Positions 1 through 9,225 of a DNA stretch of 64,000 nt are shown piece by piece. The DNA is from Mycobacterium paraseoulense. GTDB lineage: Bacteria > Actinomycetota > Actinomycetes > Mycobacteriales > Mycobacteriaceae. The number at the start of each line of letters is the position of its first letter. Position 1 is the stretch's first letter. The stretch is taken from assembly GCF_010731655.1 (NCBI RefSeq), contig NZ_AP022619.1, positions 558,001-622,000 of the forward strand, in the 5' to 3' direction. Under the pieces are notes generated by a model. That model worked only from the letters and a program-made list of their open reading frames with translations, was not told where the DNA came from and searched no databases. A program made the translations under genes and the position numbers.

Positions 1-598
1 TCCGTGGATAAAGGATCGCCGGACCCAGCCATCGCGCAACAAAGCCGCGCAGTGCGATTCCGTCGCGCTGCCGCTGCCCGGGATCGGTCAGGAGAGAATG
101 CACTGTGCGCAAGGTCATTTCGGCAAGCTCATTGAGCGCGGTGGTGTCGAAGCCGTGAAGCTTCCAATCGACATCGAGGCGGTGGAAGGCCGACAAGCAG
201 AAAATGATCGCTGTGTCGGAGGTGAGCGAGACGGCAGCTTCGCCCTCAGGGGTCTGGGTAAGCAAGCTCTCCAACTGTGGATCGCCGGTAAGGTTTTCAA
301 CTGCGAACGAAATTATTTCGACGATCGCAGTGACCGGGTCATTGAGGCCGCTGACGTGGTCTACAACTTGGTCGATGAAACCGTTGACCGCGCGCATCGC
401 GCTGGCGATGAGCAGCGCGTCGGCGTTGGGAAAGTACCGATATACCGTCTGACGAGTGACTCCGAGCCTTCGGGCGACGTCGGCCAGCCGTATCGACGAC
501 CCGTGTTCAGCGATCACGTCGTCTACCGCATCCAGAATGCGCGCGATTGCCTCCTCGTCCGAGGCGGGAGTGACACCCGCCCAGCCGCGACTACGCAT
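1..598 (-). CDS. TetR/AcrR family transcriptional regulator (C-terminus at or beyond window start)
   Basis: The reading frame opens with ATG at 598 and runs without a stop to base 1 (199 codons), so the C-terminus may lie just outside. The N-terminal 60 residues carry a TetR helix-turn-helix: SIRLADVARRLGVTRQTVYR followed by YFPNADALL. The remaining helical part would be the ligand-binding and dimer domain. The start codon lies inside the last codons of the upstream P450 gene (8-bp overlap), so the two are co-transcribed and probably translationally coupled. By family logic it would repress its own operon and respond to a small hydrophobic ligand, perhaps the P450 substrate. That role is inference; the TetR call itself is firm. 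Confidence 0.85.
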   Translation of the reverse strand, partial: MRSRGWAGVTPASDEEAIARILDAVDDVIAEHGSSIRLADVARRLGVTRQTVYRYFPNADALLIASAMRAVNGFIDQVVDHVSGLNDPVTAIVEIISFAVENLTGDPQLESLLTQTPEGEAAVSLTSDTAIIFCLSAFHRLDVDWKLHGFDTTALNELAEMTLRTVHSLLTDPGQRQRDGIALRGFVARWLGPAILYPR

Positions 599-1844
599 CC
601 GCTGCCACAAGCATTTCGCTGTCGAACTCGATCTCAAGTGTCGTCGGGCCGGTCATACCGAGCAGAGATTTCCACGGCGCAGGAGCGATGCGGTGGGGTG
701 CGGTGAGACGTCGGGTGAGGATTGTGAGTGCTTCCGCCAATTCCCGGCGTGCGAGGTTCGCCCCTAGGCAGTAGTGCGCGCCACCACCGAAAGTCAGAAT
801 CGCGGGCACGTCCTTGCGCGCGATGTCGAACCGATCTGCATTCTCATAAATTGCTGGATCACGGTTGGCCGCAAAGGTGTTCACGACTACCAAGGTGCCC
901 GCCGGGAACGTGTACCCACCAAATTCGGCATCCTCGGTAGCGGCTCGCACCGCGACACAGACTGCCGGCGAGTGCCGCATGCTCTCCTCGACCGCCTGCA
1001 TCGCAAGCTCTGGCTGGTTGCCCAGCTTCGCCCATTGATCCGGATGCTCGCACAGCACCTGCACCGAGGCGGCCAGTTGGTGTCGGGTGGTGTCCGTCCC
1101 CGCCATCAGGAAGCCGGCCACCAGCATGCGCAGTTCATCGAGATTGAGCCGGTCGCCCTCGCTTTCGGCGCGAATGAGCTCAGACAGCAGATCATCAGTC
1201 AGGTGGCTCCGGCGTGCGGCGACCATGTCATCGACGTAGGCGTCCAGTTCGCTCCACGACCGCATGATCGCGGCTTCATCGAAGTTGGCGTCGGGCTGAA
1301 TGTTGAAAGCCTTGAAGATTTCGTCGGTCCACTGTGCGAAAAGATGCCAGTCTCCCCGAGGCGCACCGATCAGCGCACACATGATCGGGGTGGGATAGGG
1401 CCTCGCGATGTCGGTCACGACGTCGCAACGACCGAGCTCTACTACTTGATCGATCAGTGCGTTCACCACCTCATGAATCGTGTCCTGTAAAGGTGATGTC
1501 GCGCGCGGAGTGAACGCCCTGGACACCAGTTTGCGTAAGCGAGTATGTGGCGGGCCATCGAGACCCAGAAGGCTGCTCATCAGCTTGTCGTATAGCGGGC
1601 CTGAGGTGACGCCCTGCGCTGCCAGGGTGAGGCCGGGTGGCAGCCTGAATCTGCTGTCGCGCAGCAGATCCCGCGCCAGACCGTAGGACAGTATTTCCGG
1701 ACCGAGGGGGCCGATGGCGATGGGCGCACACGATTGCGCAGTGCGCACGTCTTCGAGGATGTCCTGCGGAGTGGCGGTGAAGTCGTAGCTGAACGTGGGC
1801 AGGCCAGCTTCGAAGACGTTGGGAGCGGCGCTACGTACGTTCAT
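591..1844 (-). CDS. Cytochrome P450
   Basis: A 417-residue soluble bacterial P450 of normal length. The I-helix oxygen-activation motif AGTDTT lies near residue 246, the K-helix ExxR (EESMR) near 284, and the haem-binding loop FGGGAHYCLG near 357 supplies the cysteine thiolate ligand. It would hydroxylate or otherwise oxidise a small organic substrate using ferredoxin-derived electrons. No ferredoxin or reductase gene is adjacent. The start is ATG at 1844. Its stop overlaps the start of a TetR gene on the same strand, suggesting regulator and enzyme form one unit. The CYP family number cannot be assigned by eye. Confidence 0.93.
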   Translation of the reverse strand: MNVRSAAPNVFEAGLPTFSYDFTATPQDILEDVRTAQSCAPIAIGPLGPEILSYGLARDLLRDSRFRLPPGLTLAAQGVTSGPLYDKLMSSLLGLDGPPHTRLRKLVSRAFTPRATSPLQDTIHEVVNALIDQVVELGRCDVVTDIARPYPTPIMCALIGAPRGDWHLFAQWTDEIFKAFNIQPDANFDEAAIMRSWSELDAYVDDMVAARRSHLTDDLLSELIRAESEGDRLNLDELRMLVAGFLMAGTDTTRHQLAASVQVLCEHPDQWAKLGNQPELAMQAVEESMRHSPAVCVAVRAATEDAEFGGYTFPAGTLVVVNTFAANRDPAIYENADRFDIARKDVPAILTFGGGAHYCLGANLARRELAEALTILTRRLTAPHRIAPAPWKSLLGMTGPTTLEIEFDSEMLVAADA

Positions 1845-2811
1845 CGCGATATCTCACATTCCATTGATGCCCCGGCGGGCTAAAGGCACGGACAACTGCA
1901 CCCAAAGTGTATGACCATAACTCTTAGCACGTCAACGTATGACAGTATCCTCGCAGTTAAGCATACGTGCTGCCTGCCGTGGTCATACGGATTGTCGCCT
2001 GACGTCTGCGTCGGTCGATCAACCACTACATCGACGCCGCTGCAACGGCTTCGTGTGCAAGCTCTGATCTGCAGCGCGCGCGAATGGCGGGCTGGGGCTC
2101 CGGGCCATCCTGGCGAACGACGAACCCGCCATCACCGCCCACGACTACGCACGACATGCCGTTGACGAGGCGCTACCCGACCGCGTTCGCGACCTGCTTG
2201 CCTTGCGCGCGAACGCCTTCCAACATCGCAGCGAGAGTCATCAAGCCTGGAAGACTGAACGGCAAGTATACGAACGCGGTATGGAAGAAGCGGAGCAGCG
2301 GGCCATTCGCCCACGCCAACACCGCGGTGCCGACTACGGACTCGAACTGTGATCCTAAAACTTGCCCGGACAACCTCGCCCACCGAGTCAAGCCATCGTC
2401 AATGTGTCGGAGCTTTCATCATCTCTCGGAAGTCAGCCCATTTGGAAAATAATGCACGGTCGACGATTTCGATGCGGACACCGAACGGATCGATGAGTTA
2501 AGCGAACATTTTCAGCTCCTCGCCGCTGGGCCGGGCCTCCATCTGAAACCCGACCTTTCGAGTTCTGCTGCTGTCGATGACGGCGCTCGGTGACCCCGCC
2601 GAGGTCGAGGAACTTCTTGAGTCCGTCGTCGCAGGAATCGCCATCACCCACGGCATGGGCCGCCAGATGACAGTGGCCTGCACCAGTGGTCGCGGCTGGA
2701 ACTAGACGCAGTCGGACGCGCCGTCGACGATGGACAGGGCACCGCTGAGCACCACCCTGCCGAAACCGGTGGCATAGCGGCCGGCATCGGTGCGGTTGCG
2801 AGCGATCCGGA
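1845..2811. other. Intergenic region with coding-like remnants
   Basis: About 970 bases without a convincing intact gene. Bases 1845-1910 would hold the promoter of the P450 operon. Base composition drops locally around 1910-1990 and 2340-2470. One open, start-less coding-like stretch is listed separately at 2068-2352. On the minus strand, directly after the transporter stop, a short frame ends in FGRVVLSGALSIVDGASDCV (about 2703-2810) and has no obvious start. This looks like gene decay; no family was recognised. Confidence 0.4.
2068..2352 (+). pseudogene. Possible gene remnant, 94 codons without a start
   Basis: The frame following a TGA at about 2065 stays open for 94 sense codons to a TGA at 2350-2352. 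It reads like real protein: charged and helical, with segments such as AITAHDYARHAVDEALPD and YERGMEEAEQRAIRPRQH. There is no ATG, GTG or TTG near its beginning and no ribosome binding site, so it cannot be an intact gene. It may be the C-terminal part of a decayed gene. The family is not recognised, and chance openness in GC-rich DNA is a real alternative. Confidence 0.3.
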
Positions 2812-5682
2812 TCAGCCGCCCAACACCAGCTCTGCCGCGACGGCGGCCGCGCATACCGCCGACACGATCGAGAGTGCAATCCAGTCAGCAACTTTCGGCC
2901 GCGATGGGGTCGCCGAGATCTGACCAGCGCCGCCGCGAGCGGTGATCGCGTCGCCCATCTCGTCCGCGCGCCGCAGTGTCACGGTGACGAGCGCGACGAT
3001 CAGGTCGATCACGTGTGCGGTCATGCGCCTGAGCTGGGCCCCGCGGGTCCGCACTGCCTGCTTGGGCCGCAACCGGCGGGCGGCGTAGAGCACCCGGAAT
3101 TCGTCGATGAGCATCGGGAAGGTGCGCAGCGCGAGCGCCAACGCGACCGCGCAGTCGTCGACGGGGATCCGCAACGGTCGCAGTGGGCGACCCAGACGGG
3201 CCACCGCGGGCGCGATTTCGGCGACATTTGTGGTCCACGAAACCAGCGCACTCAGACCGAGCAGCACGACCGACAGCGCGGTGAAGCGCAGGAAGTCCAA
3301 CAGGCCGCCGAGGCCGAGCCAGACCGTACCGATGTGGATTTGCGGACGACCGCCGGCCAATGTCGCGGTGATACCGACGATGGCCAGCAGGATCGGAAGC
3401 CAGCGTGGCGCTGACGGCAGCACACCTCGGGGGATATGTGCCATCCCCGCTCCGGCCAGAACCAGCGCGGCCACCAGCCCGATCGCCGGCCATTCCGGGA
3501 AGAGCGTCAACAATGCCGAAAGGCCAAAAACGACAAGCAGTTTGGTGCCGGCCCACAGCCGGTGGATGGCGGAGCGTCCGGGGACCGGCCGAAGCAGCAC
3601 AACGGGGCGACGCGGGCGGCGGGTCGGGTGTCTGGCCGGCGAGGTCGCGGTCACGTCGTTCGCCCGGGCCGCCGGTTCCAGCTGACCGTCGCGCAGGTGC
3701 AGGGTGCGCGGGCACAGCTCCTCCAGCCCGGCGAAGTCATGCGAGATGACCACCAGGGTCAGACCGGTGTCACGGCGCCGATCCGCAAGCAGTCGCACAA
3801 GACCGCGCTGGCTGGCGGCGTCCAGCCCTGCCAATGGCTCGTCGAGGATCAATACCCGCGGTGACCGCGCCAGCAATCCGGCCAGGACCACGCGACGCAT
3901 TTGGCCGCCGCTGAGTTGGTCGATGCGCCGCTTCGCCAGCGCCGCGTCCAGCCCCACGACGGCCAGCGCCGCGGTCACCCGGGCATGGTCGTCGGGCGAA
4001 AAGCCCGCTGCCGAGGCTACTTCCAGGTCGACACGGCTGCGCAGCAACTGCAGCCGGGCCGCCTGGAACTGAAGCGCGACCGCGCCGACCTGCCCAGAGA
4101 CGGGGCCGTTATCAAGCAGACAGGTGCCGCTGGTCGGTACCGTCAATCCGGCCATGATCCAGGCCAGCGTCGACTTGCCGGAGCCGTTGCCACCATGGAT
4201 CAGCAGCCCGTCGCCCTCATGCACCACGAAGCTGATGCCGCGCAGCGCGGTCTTCGCCCAGGGGCTGCCACTGCCGTATTCGTGACCGACACCTGCGAGT
4301 TCGAGCACCGGCAGGTGGGATTTGTGGCCCACCGCAACCGTCGGCGCGGGCGCGGGCGCCGTCTCGATCATCGCCGTGTTATCCAGCGACCCGCTGAGGT
4401 TGATCGTGCGCTCGGCGAAATCGGCTTCGTTGGTGTAGTGGGTGATGTGCACCAGGGCGGTTTGATGACGCTCGGTCAAACCCGAGAGCACAGCCAGTAG
4501 TGCGTCTCGGCCTTGCTGGTCGACCATGCTGGTGACCTCATCCGCGATGAGCAGAGCCGGTTCCCGGGCCAGCGCCGCGGCCACGGCCAGGCGCTGCAGT
4601 TCACCGCCTGACAGGAGGCCGGTGTCGCGTTCGGCGAGGCCCGCCAGCCCGACCTCGCGGAGCAATCGGTCGATATCGGTGGTTCCGTCGGGCGGTAGTC
4701 CCCAGACCACGTCGTCGGCGATGCGCGTGCCCAGTACCTGGCTTTCCGGGTGCTGCATGATGACGGCGGTGCCGCCACGCCGACCGAGGCCCACCGCGCC
4801 GGGGCGTTCGACAGTGCCCGAGGTCGGTTCGCGGCCGGCAAGTATCAGCATCAGCGTGGTTTTCCCCGAGCCGTTGGCGCCGGTCACCGCGATATGCTCG
4901 CCGGCTCCCACGTCCAGGCTCACCGCGCGCAGCGCGTCGTGATCGGTATGCGGGTAGCGGAGGCGCACCTTGTCCAGCCGCACGGGGACGGGCTGGATCG
5001 GGCCGATGTCCACCGGCGCGTCCAATTTGTGCACATCGGGAACGCCGCGCAGCCGCGTCAGCACCCGCGACAGCGCCCACCAGCCGATCACCGAGACACC
5101 CATGATCGCGACGACGGCGTACCCGAGGACGAGCCATTGCCAGTAACCCAGTGCATCGGCGAAGAACCGCTTGAGCCCCTGTGCGGCCCCCTGCAGGCTG
5201 TCCGCCCGCGCCATGACCGTTACGATTCCGTCGACTGCGGCGGTGATCGTCTGGAACACCAGCAGCCGCAGCCGCGTCAGGACGGTCAGCGCGATGACCA
5301 CCGCGGCACCGACCAAAATACCGGCGCCAAAGGACCCCGCGACCACACTCGGCGTGCCGCGGCCACGGCGTTTCACGATTCCAGCCAGCCCACCTACGTA
5401 GGCACAGAGCACGACCGCCCCTAAGCCGCTGATACCAACTACCAGGAACCCGATCACACCGGCGGCGAACGTCGCGGTGATCACCACGCGGATCCGGTAG
5501 CGATAGGCCAGCAGCGCTATCGGTATCGCGCCCAGCAGTCCCATTGCCCCAAGGTGCGGGAGGACTACCGCAATAATCGCGATCGCGGCGCACAGAGCGC
5601 CCATCACCGATGCCTGCGCCAGTTCGCTGGGTCCTAGCGATCGAGCCCGTTCCGGCGGGATCGCCGCACCGGGCAACGTCAC
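2812..5682 (-). CDS. Single-chain ECF-type ABC transporter (membrane domain, two ATPases, T component)
   Basis: About 956 residues from GTG 5682; an ATG at 5838 in the same frame would add 52 arginine-rich residues that do not look like protein. Residues about 10-230 hold several hydrophobic segments resembling a DUF2232/S-component-like membrane domain. The first ATPase has Walker [10 protein letters not shown] near 267 and signature LSGGELQRL. The second has GGNGSGKST near 499, signature LSGGQMRRV and Walker B VLILDEP. From about 690 to the end is an EcfT-like T component with [14 protein letters not shown] and [13 protein letters not shown]. Energy-coupling-factor importers take up vitamins or metal ions; no substrate can be assigned. 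A related but shorter fused protein exists in M. tuberculosis (Rv2326c). Having all parts on one chain is uncommon. Confidence 0.85.
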   Translation of the reverse strand: MTLPGAAIPPERARSLGPSELAQASVMGALCAAIAIIAVVLPHLGAMGLLGAIPIALLAYRYRIRVVITATFAAGVIGFLVVGISGLGAVVLCAYVGGLAGIVKRRGRGTPSVVAGSFGAGILVGAAVVIALTVLTRLRLLVFQTITAAVDGIVTVMARADSLQGAAQGLKRFFADALGYWQWLVLGYAVVAIMGVSVIGWWALSRVLTRLRGVPDVHKLDAPVDIGPIQPVPVRLDKVRLRYPHTDHDALRAVSLDVGAGEHIAVTGANGSGKTTLMLILAGREPTSGTVERPGAVGLGRRGGTAVIMQHPESQVLGTRIADDVVWGLPPDGTTDIDRLLREVGLAGLAERDTGLLSGGELQRLAVAAALAREPALLIADEVTSMVDQQGRDALLAVLSGLTERHQTALVHITHYTNEADFAERTINLSGSLDNTAMIETAPAPAPTVAVGHKSHLPVLELAGVGHEYGSGSPWAKTALRGISFVVHEGDGLLIHGGNGSGKSTLAWIMAGLTVPTSGTCLLDNGPVSGQVGAVALQFQAARLQLLRSRVDLEVASAAGFSPDDHARVTAALAVVGLDAALAKRRIDQLSGGQMRRVVLAGLLARSPRVLILDEPLAGLDAASQRGLVRLLADRRRDTGLTLVVISHDFAGLEELCPRTLHLRDGQLEPAARANDVTATSPARHPTRRPRRPVVLLRPVPGRSAIHRLWAGTKLLVVFGLSALLTLFPEWPAIGLVAALVLAGAGMAHIPRGVLPSAPRWLPILLAIVGITATLAGGRPQIHIGTVWLGLGGLLDFLRFTALSVVLLGLSALVSWTTNVAEIAPAVARLGRPLRPLRIPVDDCAVALALALRTFPMLIDEFRVLYAARRLRPKQAVRTRGAQLRRMTAHVIDLIVALVTVTLRRADEMGDAITARGGAGQISATPSRPKVADWIALSIVSAVCAAAVAAELVLGG

Positions 5683-6305
5683 GTCCCGATTATGCCAGTC
5701 TCGGCGCACCGCCCCACCGACAATGCGGCCGCTCACAAAGCGCGCTTCGCTGTCCGGATTGCTTTCATCGATCACCCTCAACGCAAACAGCCGATGGGGC
5801 CCGCGTCGCCTCACCGCGCGCGATGATCGACCCGGCAACAGGACGTCGCCGAGCCGACCCGAACATCGGCTGGGGCCAGATCACGACTCGACCCCAATCT
5901 AACTAATATGCCCGTAATGCGGTGAAGGGGTGAGTTGGTTTGCTTGCGAAAGACCCTGCGCGACTGCTTGTTTCGTTGCCTGAGCCAAAGGATGCAATTC
6001 ACAATCTCAAATTGAGAGTAAATATTGGGCACTGCCAACCAGCAATACCGCGTTGCCGTCGTCGCTGTCCGGATCGGCTGACGGACAAAAATTCGGGCTG
6101 CGAGTGTGGTGTGCAGACTGCGGGTCCGACCATCGTCCGATAGCCATCGACGCACGAAAACGGGCATAAGGACTCGGTCACGACGCTCGACTCCACGAGA
6201 TGCCTCGCAAACCGTTGCGCCAGCTGGCCTTCGACGCGCAAACCCGGTGCCAATATTCGATCAATGCCACGTCTGTCGCAGACGTGTCCAGGTTGGCAAG
6301 GCACA
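5683..6305. other. Intergenic region between divergent genes
   Basis: About 620 bases between the ECF transporter and the DUF2993 gene, which point away from each other. No reading frame here has protein-like composition. The stretch 5985-6035 is clearly richer in A and T than its surroundings and contains a perfect 6-bp inverted repeat (listed separately). Promoters for both flanking genes are expected here, but no clear -10/-35 pair stands out. Confidence 0.5.
6005..6017. promoter_or_regulatory. Operator-like palindrome TCTCAA-A-TTGAGA
   Basis: Two perfect 6-base arms flank a single central A in a locally AT-rich island between divergent genes. The size and symmetry fit a binding site for a dimeric regulator. 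No regulator is linked to it and only one copy was seen, so function is inference. Confidence 0.3.
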
Positions 6306-7403
6306 ATGGCGCTAATGACGACTCCGCAGGGGCCCTCGCGCGGCGATTCCCCGGGATGGAATCGCCCCTCCGGGCCGCCTGGCCGCAGTAGGGGATCGGT
6401 ACCGCCAGGGCCCCAGCCCGCACCCCCATCGGGATCTCCGACCCGACACATTCCTCAGGCCGGTCGGCCATACCGACCAGCGCCCTCACCGAATCGACCA
6501 CAGCCGCCCGGCCGCCCACCGACTCCGCCGGTGTATCCGCCGGCCCCGCGGCAGCATCAGTCCGGCCCGCCACCAAGACAGCCCGAGCAGGCCACCACTC
6601 GGCTAACCGCTCAGCCGCCGCGGAGCGAGGAGTCGGCCCGAAGCCGACGCCGCTTGTTCGGCACCCGGCGGTCGATGGCTCTTGTCCTGGCCGTCGTGCT
6701 GGTGGTGATCCTGGCCGCCGTGGTCGGTGCCGAGCTGTTGCTCCGCCACGTGGTCGGCAGCAAGGTGGCAAGCGCGGTGGCGTGCGAGGTGCAAGACAGC
6801 GCCACGGTGTCGTTTGCGCCCATGCCGCCGATGCTCTGGCAGTACTTCAGTGGCCAGTATCCCGACATCTCTGTGCAGACTGCCGGCAATCAGGTGCGCA
6901 GCGTCAAGGGTATGAAAGTCAACATCGACATCAAGGACCTCCGCCTGAGCGACACCAACAACTCGAAGGGCACCATCGGCGCGCTCAACGGCACCATCAC
7001 CTGGTCCTCCGACGGCATCAAGGAATCGATCCAAGACGCCATCCCGGTGCTGGGCAGTTTCGTGACGAGCAAAGTCACCACCAACCCCAGCGACGGAACC
7101 ATCCAGTTGAAGGGCCTCCTTGACAGCGCCAACGTCAAGCCGCAGATCGTCAACAACGGGCTGTCACTTCAGGTGGTCAACTTGACCGCGCTGGGCTCCA
7201 AGATGTCGACGGACAAGGTGCAGACGAATCTGGATAATCTGACGTCCAAAGCGACCCAGAACTATCCGCTGGGCATTCACGCCGACAACGTCAAGGTCAC
7301 GGAGACGGGTGTGGAGGCTACGTTTTCCACCACTAACGCGACCATCCCGGCGTCGTCATCATCGTCGTCGCAGACCGGTCAGGACTGCTTCAGCGGAGTC
7401 TGA
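6306..7403 (+). CDS. DUF2993 (LmeA-like) membrane-anchored protein with proline-rich N-terminus
   Basis: About 365 residues. The first 115 residues are proline-, arginine- and glutamine-rich and probably disordered in the cytoplasm. A single hydrophobic helix at about 124-147 (MALVLAVVLVVILAAVVGAE) follows a basic stretch. The remaining 220 residues match the DUF2993 pattern seen in mycobacterial LmeA, a periplasmic protein linked to mannan elongation of envelope lipoglycans. The C-terminus has a serine run. The start was placed at ATG 6306; ATG 6315 is equally possible, and the in-frame ATG 6264 adds an unlikely leader. The family call is fairly firm, the role is by homology only. Confidence 0.8.
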   Translation: MALMTTPQGPSRGDSPGWNRPSGPPGRSRGSVPPGPQPAPPSGSPTRHIPQAGRPYRPAPSPNRPQPPGRPPTPPVYPPAPRQHQSGPPPRQPEQATTRLTAQPPRSEESARSRRRLFGTRRSMALVLAVVLVVILAAVVGAELLLRHVVGSKVASAVACEVQDSATVSFAPMPPMLWQYFSGQYPDISVQTAGNQVRSVKGMKVNIDIKDLRLSDTNNSKGTIGALNGTITWSSDGIKESIQDAIPVLGSFVTSKVTTNPSDGTIQLKGLLDSANVKPQIVNNGLSLQVVNLTALGSKMSTDKVQTNLDNLTSKATQNYPLGIHADNVKVTETGVEATFSTTNATIPASSSSSSQTGQDCFSGV

Positions 7404-7786
7404 TTCCGCGCTAAGCGCGTCGAGCGCAGCGCGCAGCCGACTGCCCATGACGGGTGGTGCTCGATGCGCCCGGCTTGCAGAATCGCGAGAGCCTCCCTCG
7501 CGAGGCGGATATTGCCGCTGAACGCCACCGCAAATTCGGTGGTTCCGATTTTGACGAAGTCCCCGTTGTGCAGAAGTGCTCGGCCGATGCGTGCGCCGTT
7601 GATGAATGTGCCGTTGTGACTGTTGATGTCGCGGATTTCGACGCCGGCCGAGGACACGAGCACCGCATGCGCGCGTGATACGCGCTGGTCTCGGAAAACC
7701 AGGTCATATCGAAGCTTTCGCTGAAGCCCTGCTGACCGCGGCTGTAGCCGGGTACCGAGGGTTGACAGTGTGGCGTCCCAAGACAT
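7379..7786 (-). CDS. FHA-domain protein, possibly degraded at the N-terminus
   Basis: The core FHA signature is clear: DLVFRDQRVSRAHA, then INSHNGTFINGARIG and FVKIGTTEFAV. FHA domains bind phosphothreonine, often on targets of Ser/Thr kinases, which mycobacteria have in number. The first beta strand, normally with a GR motif, is not visible; the N-terminal 30 residues (from ATG 7786) do not look like FHA sequence. The open frame could extend to 7906, but that sequence looks non-coding. A frameshift or decay near 7730 is possible. The 3' end overlaps the convergent DUF2993 gene by 25 bases. Confidence 0.55.
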   Translation of the reverse strand: MSWDATLSTLGTRLQPRSAGLQRKLRYDLVFRDQRVSRAHAVLVSSAGVEIRDINSHNGTFINGARIGRALLHNGDFVKIGTTEFAVAFSGNIRLAREALAILQAGRIEHHPSWAVGCALRSTRLARNQTPLKQS

Positions 7787-8149
7787 CGGAATGGGCCACG
7801 CGATTGGCTTTACACCGACCTCGAAGCGAGCGAAAGAGCACGCCGGTAGGTGGAGTATCGCGATACCACGACATCCGTGGGCTCGATCATGGTGACCACG
7901 ACCCAACCGGATTCATGCGGTCGAATCGTTTCTGGCTGCCGCGACTGCTCCACTCTCAGCATCCCCACAGCGGTCAAGGGCCAGGCTGGCTACATGAGCG
8001 ATGTGAGGGCCGGCGCGATCGAGGTGTGGGACAACGTGCAGCAAATGCCGATAGGGACCGGCCCTGCGACGGCCGACACGGCGAGATTGGCGCGGCCGCC
8101 CGGTGCATGGACTCATTCGGGGCTGCGGACCCCCGGTAGCGTTCCTAGA
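7787..8149. other. Intergenic region upstream of the metal-export candidate operon
   Basis: About 360 bases between the FHA gene and the FetA-like gene. The FetA frame is open back to 7850, but this upstream stretch has no ABC-domain similarity and poor protein character. It is treated as a promoter region and spacer. No distinct regulatory motif was recognised. Confidence 0.4.
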
Positions 8150-8791
8150 GTGCATGGCTTCCGTCTCGACGAAGTCGCTGTGACTCGCGGACCGGCCACC
8201 CTCCTTGCGCGGATCAATGCGTGTATTCCGGCTGGCCGCTGCACCGCGGTGATGGGTGCGAGCGGCGCCGGAAAAACGACGATGCTGCGGCTACTGAACC
8301 GGCTCACCGAACCCACGGCCGGGCGCGTCTTGCTCGACGGTGTGCCCATTGCCGAGCTGGACGTGCTGGCACTGCGACGGCGCGTCGCTCTGGTAGCGCA
8401 GGCCCCAGTATTGCTTGCCGACCGGGTACTCGACGAGATCCGTGTCGGCCGCCCCGACCTTCCCGACGACCGAGCGGCCGAGTTGCTTGCGCGGGTGGGG
8501 CTGGCGCCACGATTCGCTACCCGCACTACCGCCGAGTTATCCGGGGGCGAGGCGCAACGATTGTGTCTGGCCCGGTCGTTGGCCGTCGAACCGGAGATCT
8601 TGCTACTAGATGAGCCGACCTCAGCGCTCGACGGCCCCACGGCCACCGTCATTGGCGCACTGGTCCGCGAGCATGTGAGCACGGGCGGCACTGTGGTGCT
8701 CGTCAGCCACGACCACGGTTTGATCGGAAGTGTCGCCGAGCGAGTCTTGCTCCTTGAGCACGGCCATCTCGTCGCGGACGACACGGCATGA
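8150..8791 (+). CDS. ABC transporter ATP-binding protein, FetA-like
   Basis: About 213 residues from GTG 8150 (VHGFRLDEVAVTRG), the usual size for FetA/YbbL ATPases. Walker A GASGAGKTT is near residue 35, signature LSGGEAQRL near 130, and Walker B ILLLDEPTSALD near 150, with a switch histidine in VLVSHDHG. The permease partner is the FetB-family protein two genes downstream, so this is the energising subunit of a metal-export-type transporter (FetAB exports iron in E. coli). An in-frame GTG/ATG set exists upstream to 7850 but extends into sequence with no domain match. The metal handled here is unknown. Confidence 0.8.
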   Translation: MHGFRLDEVAVTRGPATLLARINACIPAGRCTAVMGASGAGKTTMLRLLNRLTEPTAGRVLLDGVPIAELDVLALRRRVALVAQAPVLLADRVLDEIRVGRPDLPDDRAAELLARVGLAPRFATRTTAELSGGEAQRLCLARSLAVEPEILLLDEPTSALDGPTATVIGALVREHVSTGGTVVLVSHDHGLIGSVAERVLLLEHGHLVADDTA

Positions 8792-8865
8792 CTGCGTTAG
8801 ATGTGGCGTCCGGGCTGTGACATGACGATGATGGGAAGAACGATGCGAAGGGAGTGCCCGCGATT

Positions 8866-9225
8866 ATGTGGCATGGACTTTTAGTAAAGGCGGCGCCGAC
8901 TGTAGTGACCGGCGTGGTGGGGGTTGCCGCATATGAGGCGCTTCGCAAAGCGGTTGCGAAGGCTCCGTTGCGGGAGGCATCCGTTTCCGCTACGGCCTGG
9001 GCGCTGCGCGTTGCGCGCGACGCCGAGCGCAGGGCCGAGGAAGGTACCGAGCGGGCCCGACTGGCGGTCGCCGACGTGGTCGCCGAGGCGGTAGAGCGCG
9101 CGGGGGAGGAAGTCCAACCGCCGCCGGCGAACTCCGCAGACGTCCCGGCCCGTAAGGCTGTCCCCAAGGCGGTCCCCAAAGCGGTCCCCAAGGCTGCCCC
9201 CAAGGCTAGAGGTGCCAAGCGCTGA
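8866..9225 (+). CDS. PacL-like DUF1490 protein
   Basis: About 119 residues from ATG 8866 (MWHGLLVKAAPTVVTG); GTG 8854 is an alternative that sits directly on the GGGA of the probable ribosome binding site. The N-terminal hydrophobic helix with GVVGVAAYEALRKAV and KAPLREASV is typical of DUF1490. The M. tuberculosis members (PacL, e.g. Rv3269 beside ctpC) are membrane scaffolds that support metal-efflux P-type ATPases. A charged coiled-coil-like middle follows. The C-terminus is unusual: instead of an acidic/histidine metal-binding tail it has KAVPKAVPKAVPKAAPKA, a lysine/proline repeat. It lies between an ABC ATPase and a FetB fusion, not a P-type ATPase. Confidence 0.8.
   Translation: MWHGLLVKAAPTVVTGVVGVAAYEALRKAVAKAPLREASVSATAWALRVARDAERRAEEGTERARLAVADVVAEAVERAGEEVQPPPANSADVPARKAVPKAVPKAVPKAAPKARGAKR

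Noticed and set aside
7850..8149. Upstream extension of the FetA-like ATPase by 100 residues
   Set aside because: The added sequence has no ABC-domain match and FetA proteins are about 210 residues; GTG 8150 gives the normal length.
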